DNA from: Nostocoides sp.
Lineage (GTDB): Bacteria; Actinomycetota; Actinomycetes; Actinomycetales; Dermatophilaceae
DNA: 64,000 nt
Assembly: GCA_016702415.1 (NCBI GenBank)
Contig: JADJEA010000001.1
Location: forward strand, 663,001 to 727,000
Direction: 5' to 3'
Every line of letters begins with the position of its first letter. Position 1 is the stretch's first letter. Made by a program: the position numbers and the translations under genes. The notes beneath the pieces were generated by a model that was given only the letters and a program-made list of their open reading frames with translations, was not told where the DNA came from and did not search any database. Positions 20,539 through 30,004 of this stretch are shown here, piece by piece.

Positions 20539-21498
20539 TCAGCGACACGCGGCGACGGTCGCCCGGACGACGTCGTCCAGGCTCCGCGGTGTCAGGCCGA
20601 GCGGCGGGGCGTATGCTGCGGGGTCCAGTCCCAGATCCCGGCCGAGGATGTCGGTGGCGAGCCGGCCCGGGGTCAGTCCCGAGGCCCGTCCCGTCAGGGC
20701 GAGCCGCCAGCCCTCGACCCGCAGTCCGGCACCCAGGAGCGCCGTCGGCACGGTGACGACCGGCTTGCGGGGGGTGCCGAGGGCGTCGCTGATGGCGCGG
20801 ACGAGCCGGTCATAGCGATAGACGTCGGTCGAGAGTGGATGGGCGCCCGGCGGGCACCGGCCCTCGATGACGGCGCGCACCGCGTCCGCGACGTCGGTAT
20901 TGGTCACCGCCGCGCTCGCCCCGGCCGGTGCGACGGCGACCGGAGAGCGCCGCGTCGGGGCGACGAGATAGGACTTCCACATCGGGACGATCCCCGGCAG
21001 CGCGCCGAACACGAACGGGATCTCCAGGACCGTGGTCGCCTCGGGCCCGGCCTCCCGGCCACGCCTTGCCTGGTCGACCCGGGCCTGGATATAGGGGTGG
21101 CGGGCGGCGAGATCCCAGTCGGGGTGGAGCCGGTGGTATGCCGTGAAATACGACCCGAGGATCACCAGCGAAGCGACCCCGCTGCGGCGCGCCGCCCCCG
21201 CCACCCGCTGGGTCGGGTCGACGAGGAGGCGCTGGAAATACTCCGTCGCCGAGCCGCGGACCCGCTCGCGGTCGTCGGGCCCCAGGCAATGGACAACCGC
21301 GTCCGCACCGGCGAAGGCGGTCTCCAGAGTGGGTGCGCTCGCGGCGACCACGTCGAGAACCCCGGCGCTTGCTGCGGGGGCCTCGGGGCACGGCATACCC
21401 CTGCGGGAGAGGCCGGTCACCGCGTGACCGTGCCGGACCAGATCGGCAACAACGGTCCGGCCGAGGAACCCGGTCGAGCCCAGGACGATCACGCGCAT
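20539..21498 (-). CDS. NAD(P)-dependent epimerase/dehydratase-like (atypical SDR)
   Basis: The 319-residue protein starts MRVIVLGSTGFLGRTVVADL, a GXXGXXG Rossmann motif of extended or atypical short-chain dehydrogenases. AGADAVVHCLGPDDRER follows the second strand pair. The canonical YXXXK is not obvious, suggesting an NmrA or 39-kDa-subunit-like redox sensor or a sugar or quinone-linked enzyme. It is a single gene without informative neighbours. Confidence 0.75.
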   Translation of the reverse strand: MRVIVLGSTGFLGRTVVADLVRHGHAVTGLSRRGMPCPEAPAASAGVLDVVAASAPTLETAFAGADAVVHCLGPDDRERVRGSATEYFQRLLVDPTQRVAGAARRSGVASLVILGSYFTAYHRLHPDWDLAARHPYIQARVDQARRGREAGPEATTVLEIPFVFGALPGIVPMWKSYLVAPTRRSPVAVAPAGASAAVTNTDVADAVRAVIEGRCPPGAHPLSTDVYRYDRLVRAISDALGTPRKPVVTVPTALLGAGLRVEGWRLALTGRASGLTPGRLATDILGRDLGLDPAAYAPPLGLTPRSLDDVVRATVAACR

Positions 21499-21620
21499 GT
21501 GAGCAGACCTTCCGTTCGGGCGCTCACTGTAACGTCCCGAGCTCGCCGGATTCCTCGGCCGGACCGTGTCCTCGGCGGGAGCTGTGTTCTCTTGACTGCG
21601 TGCTTTCCTCGACCGGTGCG

Positions 21621-22526
21621 TCAGCCTTTGACGGCGCCGGCCATGACACCGGCAACCAACTGGCGTCCGGCGAAGGCGAAGACGACGATCAACGGCAAGG
21701 CGGCGAGGGTGACCCCCGCGAGGATGAGCGAGTAGTCCTTGAAGTAGCTGGCCTGCAGCAACTGGATCGAGACCGGCAGGGTGGGTCGCGCGGAGCCGAG
21801 CACGATGAAGGGCCAGAAGAAGCTCGTCCAGGAACCGATGAAGGTGAACAGACCGAGCATGGAGGCCGCCGGCCGAGCGGCCGGAAGCGCGATATGCCAG
21901 AAGGTGCGGATCATCGAGCAGCCGTCGACGCGCGCCGATTCGATCAGCTCGAAAGGCAAGGCGGTCTCGAGATACTGCGTCATCCAGAACACCCCGAAGG
22001 CCGTCACCAACCCGGGCACGATGACCGCCTCAAGCCGCCCGGTCCACCCGAGCTTGGACATGACGATGAACATCGGCACGACGCTGAGTTGGACCGGCAC
22101 GGCCATTGTCGCCACGACGAAGACCAGGAGTGGCCCACGACCGCGGAAGCGCAATTTGGAGAACGCATAGCCCGCGAGTGTCGAAAAGAAGACGACGGAC
22201 AGCGAGGTGATGACCGCGACGATGACGCTATTGAGGACGGCCTGCCAGAAGTGGATGTCCGAGGAGATCACCCGGGTTGCGTTGGTGATGAAGTTGCCCT
22301 GGGGGATCAGCGACGGCACCGGGTTCCGGGCGATGGTCCGGGCATCGGAGGAGCCGAGGAGGAAGGAGTAATAGAGGGGGTATGCCGACAGGGCCAGGAC
22401 CGTGCCGAGGACCGCATAGGTGATCCAGCCCGCCGAGTCGGCAGCCTTGATCCGCTTGTTTCGGCGGGCCTCGAAGCGGGCTGCTCCCCGTCCGGCGAGG
22501 GCTGTCGTGCCAGGTGAGGTGGTCAT
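21621..22526 (-). CDS. Carbohydrate ABC transporter permease (MalG/CebG-like)
   Basis: Inner-membrane subunit of a carbohydrate importer, 301 residues, about six membrane helices. The cytoplasmic loop ALPFELIESARVDGCSMIRTFWHIALPAARPA is the EAA motif that docks to the ATPase. The ATG at 22526 overlaps the stop of the preceding permease by 4 nt. It is the last gene of a binding protein-permease-permease operon that carries no ATPase; actinobacterial importers of this type usually share the MsiK ATPase encoded elsewhere. Confidence 0.93.
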   Translation of the reverse strand: MTTSPGTTALAGRGAARFEARRNKRIKAADSAGWITYAVLGTVLALSAYPLYYSFLLGSSDARTIARNPVPSLIPQGNFITNATRVISSDIHFWQAVLNSVIVAVITSLSVVFFSTLAGYAFSKLRFRGRGPLLVFVVATMAVPVQLSVVPMFIVMSKLGWTGRLEAVIVPGLVTAFGVFWMTQYLETALPFELIESARVDGCSMIRTFWHIALPAARPAASMLGLFTFIGSWTSFFWPFIVLGSARPTLPVSIQLLQASYFKDYSLILAGVTLAALPLIVVFAFAGRQLVAGVMAGAVKG

Positions 22527-23500
22527 GCTTTGGCCTTCTTCCGGGAGCGTCTGCTGTCGCTGGAGGCGATCCGGCGGGTGAGGAGGAAGTTGAGGATCCC
22601 CACGAGGATGATGATGAGGAAGAGGATCCATGACACCGCTGCGGCGCGGCCGAAGCTCTTCTGGGAGCCCCAGCCGAGTTCGTAGATGTACATCGTGATG
22701 GTCATCCATTGCCGGTCGGCGCCGCCCTGGCCGGTCTGGTCGAAGACCCGGGGTTCGTCGAAGATCTGGAGACCGCCGATCGTCGCGGTGATGATGACGA
22801 AGATGATGGTCGGGCGCAGCATCGGGATGGTGATCGACACGAACTGGCGCATCCGGCTGGCACCATCGAGCATGGCCGCCTCATAGACCTCGCGGGGGAT
22901 GGCCTGCATGGCCGCGAGGAAGATCAGCGTGACATAACCGGTCCAGCGGAAGTTCACCATCGTGGCGATGGCGATATGGCTCGGCAGCACCGAGGCGTGC
23001 CAGGTGATGGGGTCGATCCCGATCGCTCCGAGGAGGGAGTTGATCAGGCCGGACTGGTCGGCGAACATCTTCGAGAAGATCACGCCCACCGCGACCGGTG
23101 CCACCACATACGGCAGGAGCACACCCATCCGCCAAAAGGTCTTGGCCCGGATGTTCTGGTTGAGCAGGGCGGCCAGGATCAGCGCCGCCAGGGTTTGGGT
23201 CACGCCCGAGAGCAGGAAGATGCTGAAGGTGTTGCGCAGGCCGGTCCAGAACTGTTCCTGCTTCAGGACGTGGGTGTAGTTGTCGAAGCCGACGAACTTC
23301 CCCTTGCCTCCGATCAGGTTCCAATTGTGCATCGACACCCAGAAGGTGTAGACGAGCGGAAAGAGGCCGACCAAGAAGAAGAGGATAAAGAACGGGGAAA
23401 TATAGAGATAGGGCGAGATCTTCGTGTCGAGCGCAGACAGCCTCTGGCGTAGCGCAGAGCGTTCGGGCTCGACCCGTTCTCCGACGGCATGGCCGGACAT
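22523..23500 (-). CDS. Carbohydrate ABC transporter permease (MalF/CebF-like)
   Basis: The partner permease of 325 residues with about six membrane helices, beginning with a cytoplasmic tail and the helix ISPFFILFFLVGLFPLVYTF. The EAA loop is AIPREVYEAAMLDGASRMRQ. It lies 81 bp downstream of the binding-protein gene and overlaps the next permease by 4 nt, so the three are co-transcribed from the operator-bearing region at 24872-25135. Confidence 0.94.
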   Translation of the reverse strand: MSGHAVGERVEPERSALRQRLSALDTKISPYLYISPFFILFFLVGLFPLVYTFWVSMHNWNLIGGKGKFVGFDNYTHVLKQEQFWTGLRNTFSIFLLSGVTQTLAALILAALLNQNIRAKTFWRMGVLLPYVVAPVAVGVIFSKMFADQSGLINSLLGAIGIDPITWHASVLPSHIAIATMVNFRWTGYVTLIFLAAMQAIPREVYEAAMLDGASRMRQFVSITIPMLRPTIIFVIITATIGGLQIFDEPRVFDQTGQGGADRQWMTITMYIYELGWGSQKSFGRAAAVSWILFLIIILVGILNFLLTRRIASSDSRRSRKKAKA

Positions 23501-23581
23501 CGATGCTCCTTTGCGGGTCCGTGGTCGGGGGGATCTTCGGGGCCGGCCGGCGGGGGCCCGGCCGGCCCCGAAGAAGGGGGA

Positions 23582-24871
23582 TCAGCCCAGGGCCTCGACG
23601 TCCTTGACGAACTTCTCCCACGAGGCGGCGGCGTCATCGGTCTTGTCGATGTCCACCCGCGAGATGGCCTTCTGGATCGCGTCGTTGATGCCGGAGTACT
23701 TCACGCCCTTGAACGGGACGACGGTCACGGCCTTCGCGCGGTTGGCGAGGATGGTGCCCGTCGGGGCGTTGTTGAAGAAGGGGTTGACGACGGCGGCGAG
23801 TTCGGGGCTCGCGAGCGCGGCAACCTGGCTCGGGAAGGTCCCCTTGGCCTTGAACGCCTTGATCTGCTGCTCGGGGGCGGTCAGCCAGGCGGCGAGTGCC
23901 TTGGCCTCGGCCGGGTTCTTGCTCTGGGCCGGAACGGTCAGGAAGGACCCGCCCCAGTTGCCGCCGCCGCCGGGGAAGGTGTCGGCGATGTCCCAGCCCT
24001 TCACATTGGCCGCATTGCCCTCGATGACGCCGAGCATCCAGCCCGGGCAGACCATCGTGGCGAATCCGTCACGCTGGAACGAGCCGGTCCAGTCGTCGCT
24101 CCACTGCGCCAGGTGCGCGGACAAACCGTCGGTGGACGCCTGGAGGACCGTGTCGTAGAGCTTGCGGACCTCGGGGTTCTCGGTCGCGATGACCGTGCCG
24201 TCGTCCTTCTCGTAGGCGTTCTGGACCTGGTTGACCATGGCCTGGAAGATCGCGCCGGAGCTCTCCATCCACGGGACGTCCGACTTCTTGGCGAACGCGC
24301 GGCCGGCCTCGAAGTAGCTGTCCCAAGTGGTGCCGAGCATCTTGGCGACCTCGGCGCGGTCGGTCGGCAGACCGGCCTTGGCGAAGAGGTCGGAGCGGTA
24401 GCAGATCGCCTCGGGGCCGATGTCGGTGCCGTAGCCGATGAGCTTGCCGTCGGCCGTCGTCGCCTGCTTGGCCTTCCACGGCAGCCAGCGGTCCTTGACG
24501 TCCGAGCTGTTGAGGTCGACGAACTTGTCGGGGTACTGCAGCAGTTCGGGGAGCCAGTCGACCTCGATGGCCTCGATGTCGGCCAGCCCGGAGCCAGCGG
24601 CCAGACGGGTGTTCATGTTGTCGCGGGCCTCATTGGACGTCGCGGCCTTCTTGTGCTCGATCGTCACATTGGGGTGGGCGGCCATGTATTCCTTGATGAG
24701 GTCCTCGTAGCCGAACTCGTTGAAGGTCGCCAGGGTCAGGGTGACCTTCTTGTTCGGATCGGTGGACGTCGACGACGCCCCGGCCTTCTCGCCTCCGGAC
24801 GAGCAGGCGCTGAGGCCGATGGTGAGAACGGAGAGTGCCGCAATGGCACCGAGGACAGGACGCCGCTTCAT
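23582..24871 (-). CDS. Carbohydrate ABC transporter substrate-binding lipoprotein
   Basis: A 429-residue lipoprotein of the family 1 (MalE/CebE-like) extracellular binding proteins. The signal MKRRPVLGAIAALSVLTIG leads to the lipobox LSAC with Cys at residue 23. Then come VTLTLATFNEFGYEDLIKEYMAAHPNV and the family blocks GYGTDIGPEAICYRSDLF and GSFQRDGFATMVCPGWM. The substrate cannot be read from sequence; the divergent GH94-like gene under the same operators suggests a beta-linked glucan-type oligosaccharide. Confidence 0.93.
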   Translation of the reverse strand: MKRRPVLGAIAALSVLTIGLSACSSGGEKAGASSTSTDPNKKVTLTLATFNEFGYEDLIKEYMAAHPNVTIEHKKAATSNEARDNMNTRLAAGSGLADIEAIEVDWLPELLQYPDKFVDLNSSDVKDRWLPWKAKQATTADGKLIGYGTDIGPEAICYRSDLFAKAGLPTDRAEVAKMLGTTWDSYFEAGRAFAKKSDVPWMESSGAIFQAMVNQVQNAYEKDDGTVIATENPEVRKLYDTVLQASTDGLSAHLAQWSDDWTGSFQRDGFATMVCPGWMLGVIEGNAANVKGWDIADTFPGGGGNWGGSFLTVPAQSKNPAEAKALAAWLTAPEQQIKAFKAKGTFPSQVAALASPELAAVVNPFFNNAPTGTILANRAKAVTVVPFKGVKYSGINDAIQKAISRVDIDKTDDAAASWEKFVKDVEALG

Positions 24872-24958
24872 GGGCCGTCTCCTTTGACTGACGGTTCGCC
24901 TGCTCCGTGCCGTCAGGGCAGGGCGATGACTAGGTGCGAACGCCCGTGTCCGGCAGTC

Positions 24959-24972
24959 AGAGAGCGCTCTCT
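24959..24972. promoter_or_regulatory. LacI-type operator, copy 1
   Basis: The perfect 14-bp palindrome AGAGAGCGCTCTCT lies 88 bp upstream of the binding-protein gene. It has the central GAGCGCTC of CebR-class LacI operators. Confidence 0.88.
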
Positions 24973-25103
24973 CACTAGAGATTGGCGCACCGCCGAGACC
25001 TTTGTCAAGGGGACCTGGTCACGGGTTGGTCACGATGCCGCCGGCGTCCGCGCCCGAGGGCGCGACCTCTTGCGCCGCAAGGACCCGGCATGGCATCGTG
25101 CGC

Positions 25104-25117
25104 AGAGAGCGCTCTCT
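25104..25117. promoter_or_regulatory. LacI-type operator, copy 2
   Basis: An identical AGAGAGCGCTCTCT 18 bp before the GH94-like start codon. The two copies, 145 bp apart, cover both divergent promoters, so the LacI regulator at 28594 can shut both transport and degradation. Confidence 0.88.
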
Positions 25118-25135
25118 CCCGGAGGAGTCACGACC

Positions 25136-28100
25136 ATGTCGCCAATATTGCTTTCGCCCGATGCGATCGGGACCGGTGTCGATGACGCGGATGACGGGAC
25201 CTCGCCTTTCCGGACCATCGAAAGGCAGCGGTATGCCGTGATCGACGACGTGAGCGACCTCGACCCCTTCCTGATGTCGGTCACCGGCGCGAGCGATGTC
25301 TGGATGTTCCTGTCGAGTTCGGGGGGGATCACCGCCGGCCGGCGCAACGCCGGGCACGCGATCTTCCCCTACTACACCGAGGACAAACTCACCGACCACG
25401 CCCACCGCGTCGGAGGGCTGACCATCTGCCGCGGCATCGACGCGGCGGGCGAGCCCTGGCTCTGGGAGCCCTTCCTCGGACCCACCCCACCCCCGGGAAT
25501 CGAGCGCTCCCTGGCCAAGTCCACCCTCGGCGACGTCGTGGTGTTCGAGGAAACCCACCACGAATTGGGCCTCCAGCTGCGCGTGTCCTGGCGCACCAGC
25601 GCCCGGTTCGGCGTCGTCCGCCGGGTCCGGTTGACCCCGCTGCGGGGCGGCTCATCGGGACCGCAGATCGAGGTGCTGGACGGCTTCGTCAACCTCCTGC
25701 CGGCGGGGATCGGCACCCGCACCCAGAACGAGTTGAGCAATCTCCTCGACGCCTACAAGCGCACCGAACTGCGCCCGAGCGGTCTCGGCCTGAGTTGGCT
25801 CAGCTCGATGCTGACCGATCTCGCCGAGCCGAGTGAGTCCCTCAGCGCCACGGTGGCCTGGCAGACCGGGCTCCCGGCCACCACCCGGTTGCTCTGCGAA
25901 CGGCAACTGCCTGACTTCCGGCGCGGGCGGGCCATCCGGCCGGAGACCGACGTCCGTGGAGAGCGCAGCGCCTACCTGACCCACGCCGCCGGTCCCCTCC
26001 CGGCGACCGGATGGGAATGGACGGTGGTGGCGGACACGGCATACGACACCGCCCGGGTCCTGGACCTCGAGAACGTGGTGACCGACCCGGGGATCGGCGC
26101 CGTCCTGGCCCGCGACGCCGCCGCCGATCGTGACGCCCTGCGCGACCTCGTGGCCGCCGTCGACGGCGTCCAGGACACCGGGGAGGAGACGGCGTGCGTC
26201 CATCACAGCGCGAACGTCCTCTTCAACGCCATGCGCGGGGGTATGCCGCCCACCGGCTACCACGTGAACGTCGCCGACGTGCGCGCCTTCCTCCAGCGCC
26301 GCAGCGGGGCGCTTCGCCCCGAGATCGAGGCGGCCCTTGCCACGCCGCCCGCGCGCCTGACGACGATCGACCTCCTCGCGTGGGCCGACCGCCAGGCCGA
26401 CCCCAGCCTGGCTCGCCTCGTGCGGCTCTTCCTCCCGCTGACGTTCTCGCGTCGCCACGGCGACCCCAGCCGTCCGTGGAATGCGTTCGATATCGCCCCG
26501 CGTGATCCCGAGCGGCCCCGCCTGGCCTACCAGGGCAACTGGCGCGACATCTTCCAGAACTGGGAGGCCCTCTCGTGGTCCTATCCGATGCTCACCGAGC
26601 AGATGGTGGTGACCTTCCTCGACGCGACGACGATCGACGGCTACAACCCCTACCGGATCACGGAATCGGGCATCGACTGGGAGGTCCCTGAGCCGGACAA
26701 TCCCTGGTCCAATATCGGCTATTGGAGCGATCACCAGATCGTCTATCTCCTCAGCCTGGTCGAGCAGCTCGACGCGATCGATCCCGGCCGACTCGCGCGC
26801 CTCCTCGATGCGCCGATCTGCGCCTACGCCGACGTGCCGTACCGGATCGCCGGCTACCCCCAGCTGGTGGCGGATCCCCGCGCCACCATCACCTTCGATG
26901 CGGCTGCCGATGCCCGGATTCGCGCGCGCGCCGAGCGCGAGGGCGGCGACGGGTTGCTCGTCCACGCGCGCGACGGCTCGCTCCTGCGCGCGACGGTGGC
27001 CGAGAAGCTGCTGCTCCTCCTGGCCGCCAAGCTGGCCAATCTCGTTCCCCTCGGCGGGATCTGGATGAACACTCAACGCCCGGAGTGGAATGACGCCAAC
27101 AACGCGCTCGTCGGTCGCGGTTTGTCCGTGGTCACCCTGGCCCACCTGCGCCGGTATGCCGCCTACCTCCGTCCCGTGCTCGCTCGCGAGGTGACGGTGC
27201 CCGTCGAACTCGACGAGTTCGTGCGCGACCTCGGCGCCATCCTCACCGAGCACCGCGACGTCCTGACCGAGGACGACGACCGACACCGCCGAATCGTCCT
27301 GGACGCCCTCGGGGCGGCCGGGAGCAGGTATCGCGCCGCGGCATACGCCGGCCTCTCCGAGACCCGCGTCGCCCTCCCCGCCGAGGTGGTCACCGACCTG
27401 ATCGACCTCACGGTGGAGTATGCCGACGCCACCCTCGCCGCGAACCGCCGCCCCGACGGGCTCCTCCACTCCTACAACACCCTCGACCTCGACGGGGGGT
27501 GCGCGCGGATCGGTCGCTTGCCCGTCATGCTCGAGGGCCAGGTCGCTGTCCTCGCCAGCGGGGTGCTCAGCCCCGCGGAAGCCGCCCACCTGCTCGGTGC
27601 CCTGCGCCAGAGCGCCCTGTATCGCGGTGACGCCCGCAGCTATCAGCTCTATCCCGACAAGGACCTCGCCGGGTTCGTCGAGCGCAACCGATTCCGGCTC
27701 GAGGCTGGCCCGGTCGCCGATCTGGTCGCGGGCCTCGCCGCGGCCGCAGACCGCAGCATCGTGGTCACGAGCACCGCCACGAGCAGCACCGGAGACACTG
27801 TCGTCACCGGCGCCGGCACCGGGAGTACCCCTGGTGGGGGCCTCGCACACTTCGCCCCGGGCATGCGCAACGCCGGGGCCCTCACGCAGGCGCTCGACCG
27901 GCTATCGGCCGACTCTCCGGAACTCGCCCCGCTGGTCGAGGCCGGGCGGGCGGGACTGTTGGCCGCCTATGAGGAGGTGTTCACGCACCGCGACTTCACC
28001 GGTCGCTCCGGCTCGTTCTTCGCCTACGAGGGGCTCGGGAGCATCTACTGGCATATGGTCGCCAAGCTCCTCCTGGCGACGCAGGCCTACGTCTTCCGCG

Positions 28101-28684
28101 CAGCGGACGCCGGGGACCGCGCGGTGGCGGCGGAGTTGGCGGGCTGCTATGAGGACATCCGCAGCGGACTCGGCTATCGCAAGTCGGCGCGCGAGTACGG
28201 CGCCTTTCCCACCGATCCCTATTCGCACACGCCGGCGGGCAAGGGTGCCCGGCAACCCGGGATGACCGGCCAGGTCAAGGAGGAGGTCATCACCCGGTTC
28301 GGCGAACTCGGGGTGCGCTTCCGCCACGGCTCCATCGCCCTCGACCCGGTGCTCCTGCGGGCGAGTGAATGGCGCGCGGACGGGACGGCCGCGTTCACGC
28401 TGTGCGGGACGCCGGTGCTCCTGCGCCGTATGCCGACCGGCTCCCCCCTTGCGGTGACCGTCACTGAGGCGGGGGGTGCGCGGCATACGACCGCGGGCGC
28501 GTTGCGTCCGGAGCACAGCCGGGCGATCTGGTCGCGGGACGGCTCCGTGGTCGGGGTGGAGGTGGCGGTTCCGGACGGGTATGCCGTGGTCGATCAGGCC
28601 GTGTCGCGGACGACCAACTCGACCGGCAGGACGATGACGCCGTCGGAGCCGACGTCCGGGAGGTCGTCGCTGGGCGCGAGCTGA
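25136..28684 (+). CDS. Giant GH94-like (alpha/alpha)6-barrel protein
   Basis: 1,182 residues, cytoplasmic (no signal). The ATG at 25136 follows GGAGGAG. Conserved-looking blocks include GNWRDIFQNWEAL, DGYNPYRITESGIDWEVPEP, PWSNIGYWSDHQIVYLL, RPEWNDANNALVGRG and PGMTGQVKEEVITRFGELGV. WNDANN is placed like the WND block that carries the catalytic acid of family 94 glycoside phosphorylases; the N-terminal 300 residues look like a beta-sandwich. Homologues are generally annotated hypothetical or cellobiose-phosphorylase-like. Divergent from a sugar importer under the same operators, it probably cleaves the imported oligosaccharide. The last 30 residues lie antisense to the LacI gene end (91-bp overlap). 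Confidence 0.72.
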   Translation: MSPILLSPDAIGTGVDDADDGTSPFRTIERQRYAVIDDVSDLDPFLMSVTGASDVWMFLSSSGGITAGRRNAGHAIFPYYTEDKLTDHAHRVGGLTICRGIDAAGEPWLWEPFLGPTPPPGIERSLAKSTLGDVVVFEETHHELGLQLRVSWRTSARFGVVRRVRLTPLRGGSSGPQIEVLDGFVNLLPAGIGTRTQNELSNLLDAYKRTELRPSGLGLSWLSSMLTDLAEPSESLSATVAWQTGLPATTRLLCERQLPDFRRGRAIRPETDVRGERSAYLTHAAGPLPATGWEWTVVADTAYDTARVLDLENVVTDPGIGAVLARDAAADRDALRDLVAAVDGVQDTGEETACVHHSANVLFNAMRGGMPPTGYHVNVADVRAFLQRRSGALRPEIEAALATPPARLTTIDLLAWADRQADPSLARLVRLFLPLTFSRRHGDPSRPWNAFDIAPRDPERPRLAYQGNWRDIFQNWEALSWSYPMLTEQMVVTFLDATTIDGYNPYRITESGIDWEVPEPDNPWSNIGYWSDHQIVYLLSLVEQLDAIDPGRLARLLDAPICAYADVPYRIAGYPQLVADPRATITFDAAADARIRARAEREGGDGLLVHARDGSLLRATVAEKLLLLLAAKLANLVPLGGIWMNTQRPEWNDANNALVGRGLSVVTLAHLRRYAAYLRPVLAREVTVPVELDEFVRDLGAILTEHRDVLTEDDDRHRRIVLDALGAAGSRYRAAAYAGLSETRVALPAEVVTDLIDLTVEYADATLAANRRPDGLLHSYNTLDLDGGCARIGRLPVMLEGQVAVLASGVLSPAEAAHLLGALRQSALYRGDARSYQLYPDKDLAGFVERNRFRLEAGPVADLVAGLAAAADRSIVVTSTATSSTGDTVVTGAGTGSTPGGGLAHFAPGMRNAGALTQALDRLSADSPELAPLVEAGRAGLLAAYEEVFTHRDFTGRSGSFFAYEGLGSIYWHMVAKLLLATQAYVFRAADAGDRAVAAELAGCYEDIRSGLGYRKSAREYGAFPTDPYSHTPAGKGARQPGMTGQVKEEVITRFGELGVRFRHGSIALDPVLLRASEWRADGTAAFTLCGTPVLLRRMPTGSPLAVTVTEAGGARHTTAGALRPEHSRAIWSRDGSVVGVEVAVPDGYAVVDQAVSRTTNSTGRTMTPSEPTSGRSSLGAS

Positions 28685-29682
28685 CGTCCGGTGCTGGCCA
28701 AGAGGACCCGCGCCATCGCTCTGCCCTGGAGTTCGGTTCGTTGCCGCACGGTCGTCAGGGCGGGGACGCTCGCGGCGGCCAGCGGGATGTCGTCGAAGCC
28801 GACGACCGCCACGTCCTCGGGCACCCGCCGCCCGGCGCGCCGGAGCGTCGCCAGGGCCCCGATCGCCATGAGATCGGAGGCCACGAAGAGCCCGTCCACA
28901 TCCGGTGCCCGCGCCAGGAGGCGACTCGCCGCGGCCATACCGCCGTCCGTTGTGAAGTCGCCGTGCTCGACCAGGCCTGGGTCGAAGGCATCCCCGAGGG
29001 CGGCGGTGAAGCCGTCCAACCGGTCCAGCCCGGCGGACATGTCCAGCGGACCGGCGATGGTGGCGATCCTGGAGCGGCCGAGCGACATCAAATGCCTCGT
29101 GGCGACGGCTGCGCCCTCGACGTTGTCGTTGTCGACATAGGCCACGTCGAGATCGGTGTCGAGCGGCCGGCCACCGATGACCAAGGGGATGCCGTGCGAG
29201 ACGAGGGTCGAGGCGAGGTGATGGTGACCGTGCTCGGAGATGAGGAGGACTCCGTCGACGGGCTTGCCCAGCAGATAGGTCTCCACGCGCCGGACATCCT
29301 CGGGAGACTGCACCATCGAGACGACCAATTGCATGCCGATGGCGGTGAGTTCCTGACTGACCCCGCGCACGATGCCCGCGAAGAAGGGGTCACCGAACAC
29401 CCGGGTGTCCGGCTCGGCCGCCACCAATGCCAACGCATTGGTGCGCCTCGTCATCAGCGCGCGCGCGGCCTGGTTGGGGACATAGTTCAGCGCGTCGATC
29501 GACGCGGTGACGGTGGCCGCGATGGCCGGATCGACGGTGGCGACCCCATTGACGACCCGCGACACCGTCGCCCGAGACACTCCGGCGTGCGCGGCGACCT
29601 CTTCGAGGGTCGGCCGGTGGGCACCACGCCCGCGCTGGGTCGCGGGGGCCGGGGTCAGGTGAGCCGGGCCGGTCATGGGCAA
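28594..29682 (-). CDS. LacI-family transcriptional repressor (CebR-like)
   Basis: 362 residues: an N-terminal helix-turn-helix with hinge (LEEVAAHAGVSRATVSRVVNG, then YVPNQAARALMTRRT) and a periplasmic-binding-like effector domain (FFAGIVRGVSQELTAIGMQ, VAVVGFDDIPLAA). Start could be 29682 or the in-frame ATG at 29676. It is the obvious candidate to bind AGAGAGCGCTCTCT at 24959 and 25104. Its 3' end overlaps the convergent GH94-like gene by 91 bp, so transcription of the two can interfere. Confidence 0.93.
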   Translation of the reverse strand: MPMTGPAHLTPAPATQRGRGAHRPTLEEVAAHAGVSRATVSRVVNGVATVDPAIAATVTASIDALNYVPNQAARALMTRRTNALALVAAEPDTRVFGDPFFAGIVRGVSQELTAIGMQLVVSMVQSPEDVRRVETYLLGKPVDGVLLISEHGHHHLASTLVSHGIPLVIGGRPLDTDLDVAYVDNDNVEGAAVATRHLMSLGRSRIATIAGPLDMSAGLDRLDGFTAALGDAFDPGLVEHGDFTTDGGMAAASRLLARAPDVDGLFVASDLMAIGALATLRRAGRRVPEDVAVVGFDDIPLAAASVPALTTVRQRTELQGRAMARVLLASTGRQLAPSDDLPDVGSDGVIVLPVELVVRDTA

Positions 29683-29778
29683 TCGCGCTTTCGGTCGATC
29701 GGGATGTGGCCGATGGTATTACCGCAACCTAGGCACCAGGGGCCGCGCCCACAGGGGTCCTGCCAGGTCACCGGCCCC

Positions 29779-29912
29779 GCGATGTCACCGGCCGGGGCCC
29801 CGCGATGTCACCGTCGGGCCGGGGCCTGCGATGTCACCTCGGGTGTGTCCGGCCGGGGCCCTGCGATGTCACCGTCGGGATCGTGCGATGTCCCGGCCGG
29901 GTTCCTGCGACA
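29779..29912. repeat. Intergenic array of GCGATGTCAC elements
   Basis: GCGATGTCAC or GCGATGTCCC occurs five times, at 29779, 29802, 29828, 29863 and 29885, separated by variants of CGGCCGGGGCC. The 320-bp gap between the LacI gene and the lipoprotein gene holds nothing else I can recognise. The array ends about 95 bp before the lipoprotein start, so it could be a regulatory array or an intergenic minisatellite. Confidence 0.8.
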
Positions 29913-30004
29913 GCGGCCGTCAGGGGCGCACGGCCGATGACGCCCGGCAGCGGCCGCCCTTTGGGGAGACCGTGCGGAACCCCTTGACGGGTATCGTCGT
30001 CGCC

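Noticed and set aside
23489..25135. Upstream extension of the GH94-like gene (frame open for 549 codons before its ATG)
   Set aside because: It runs antisense through the binding-protein gene and across the promoter and operators; the ATG at 25136 has an ideal RBS.
25652..27850. 732-residue minus-strand frame inside the GH94-like gene
   Set aside because: Antisense shadow with Gly/Val/Asp-rich composition and no motifs.
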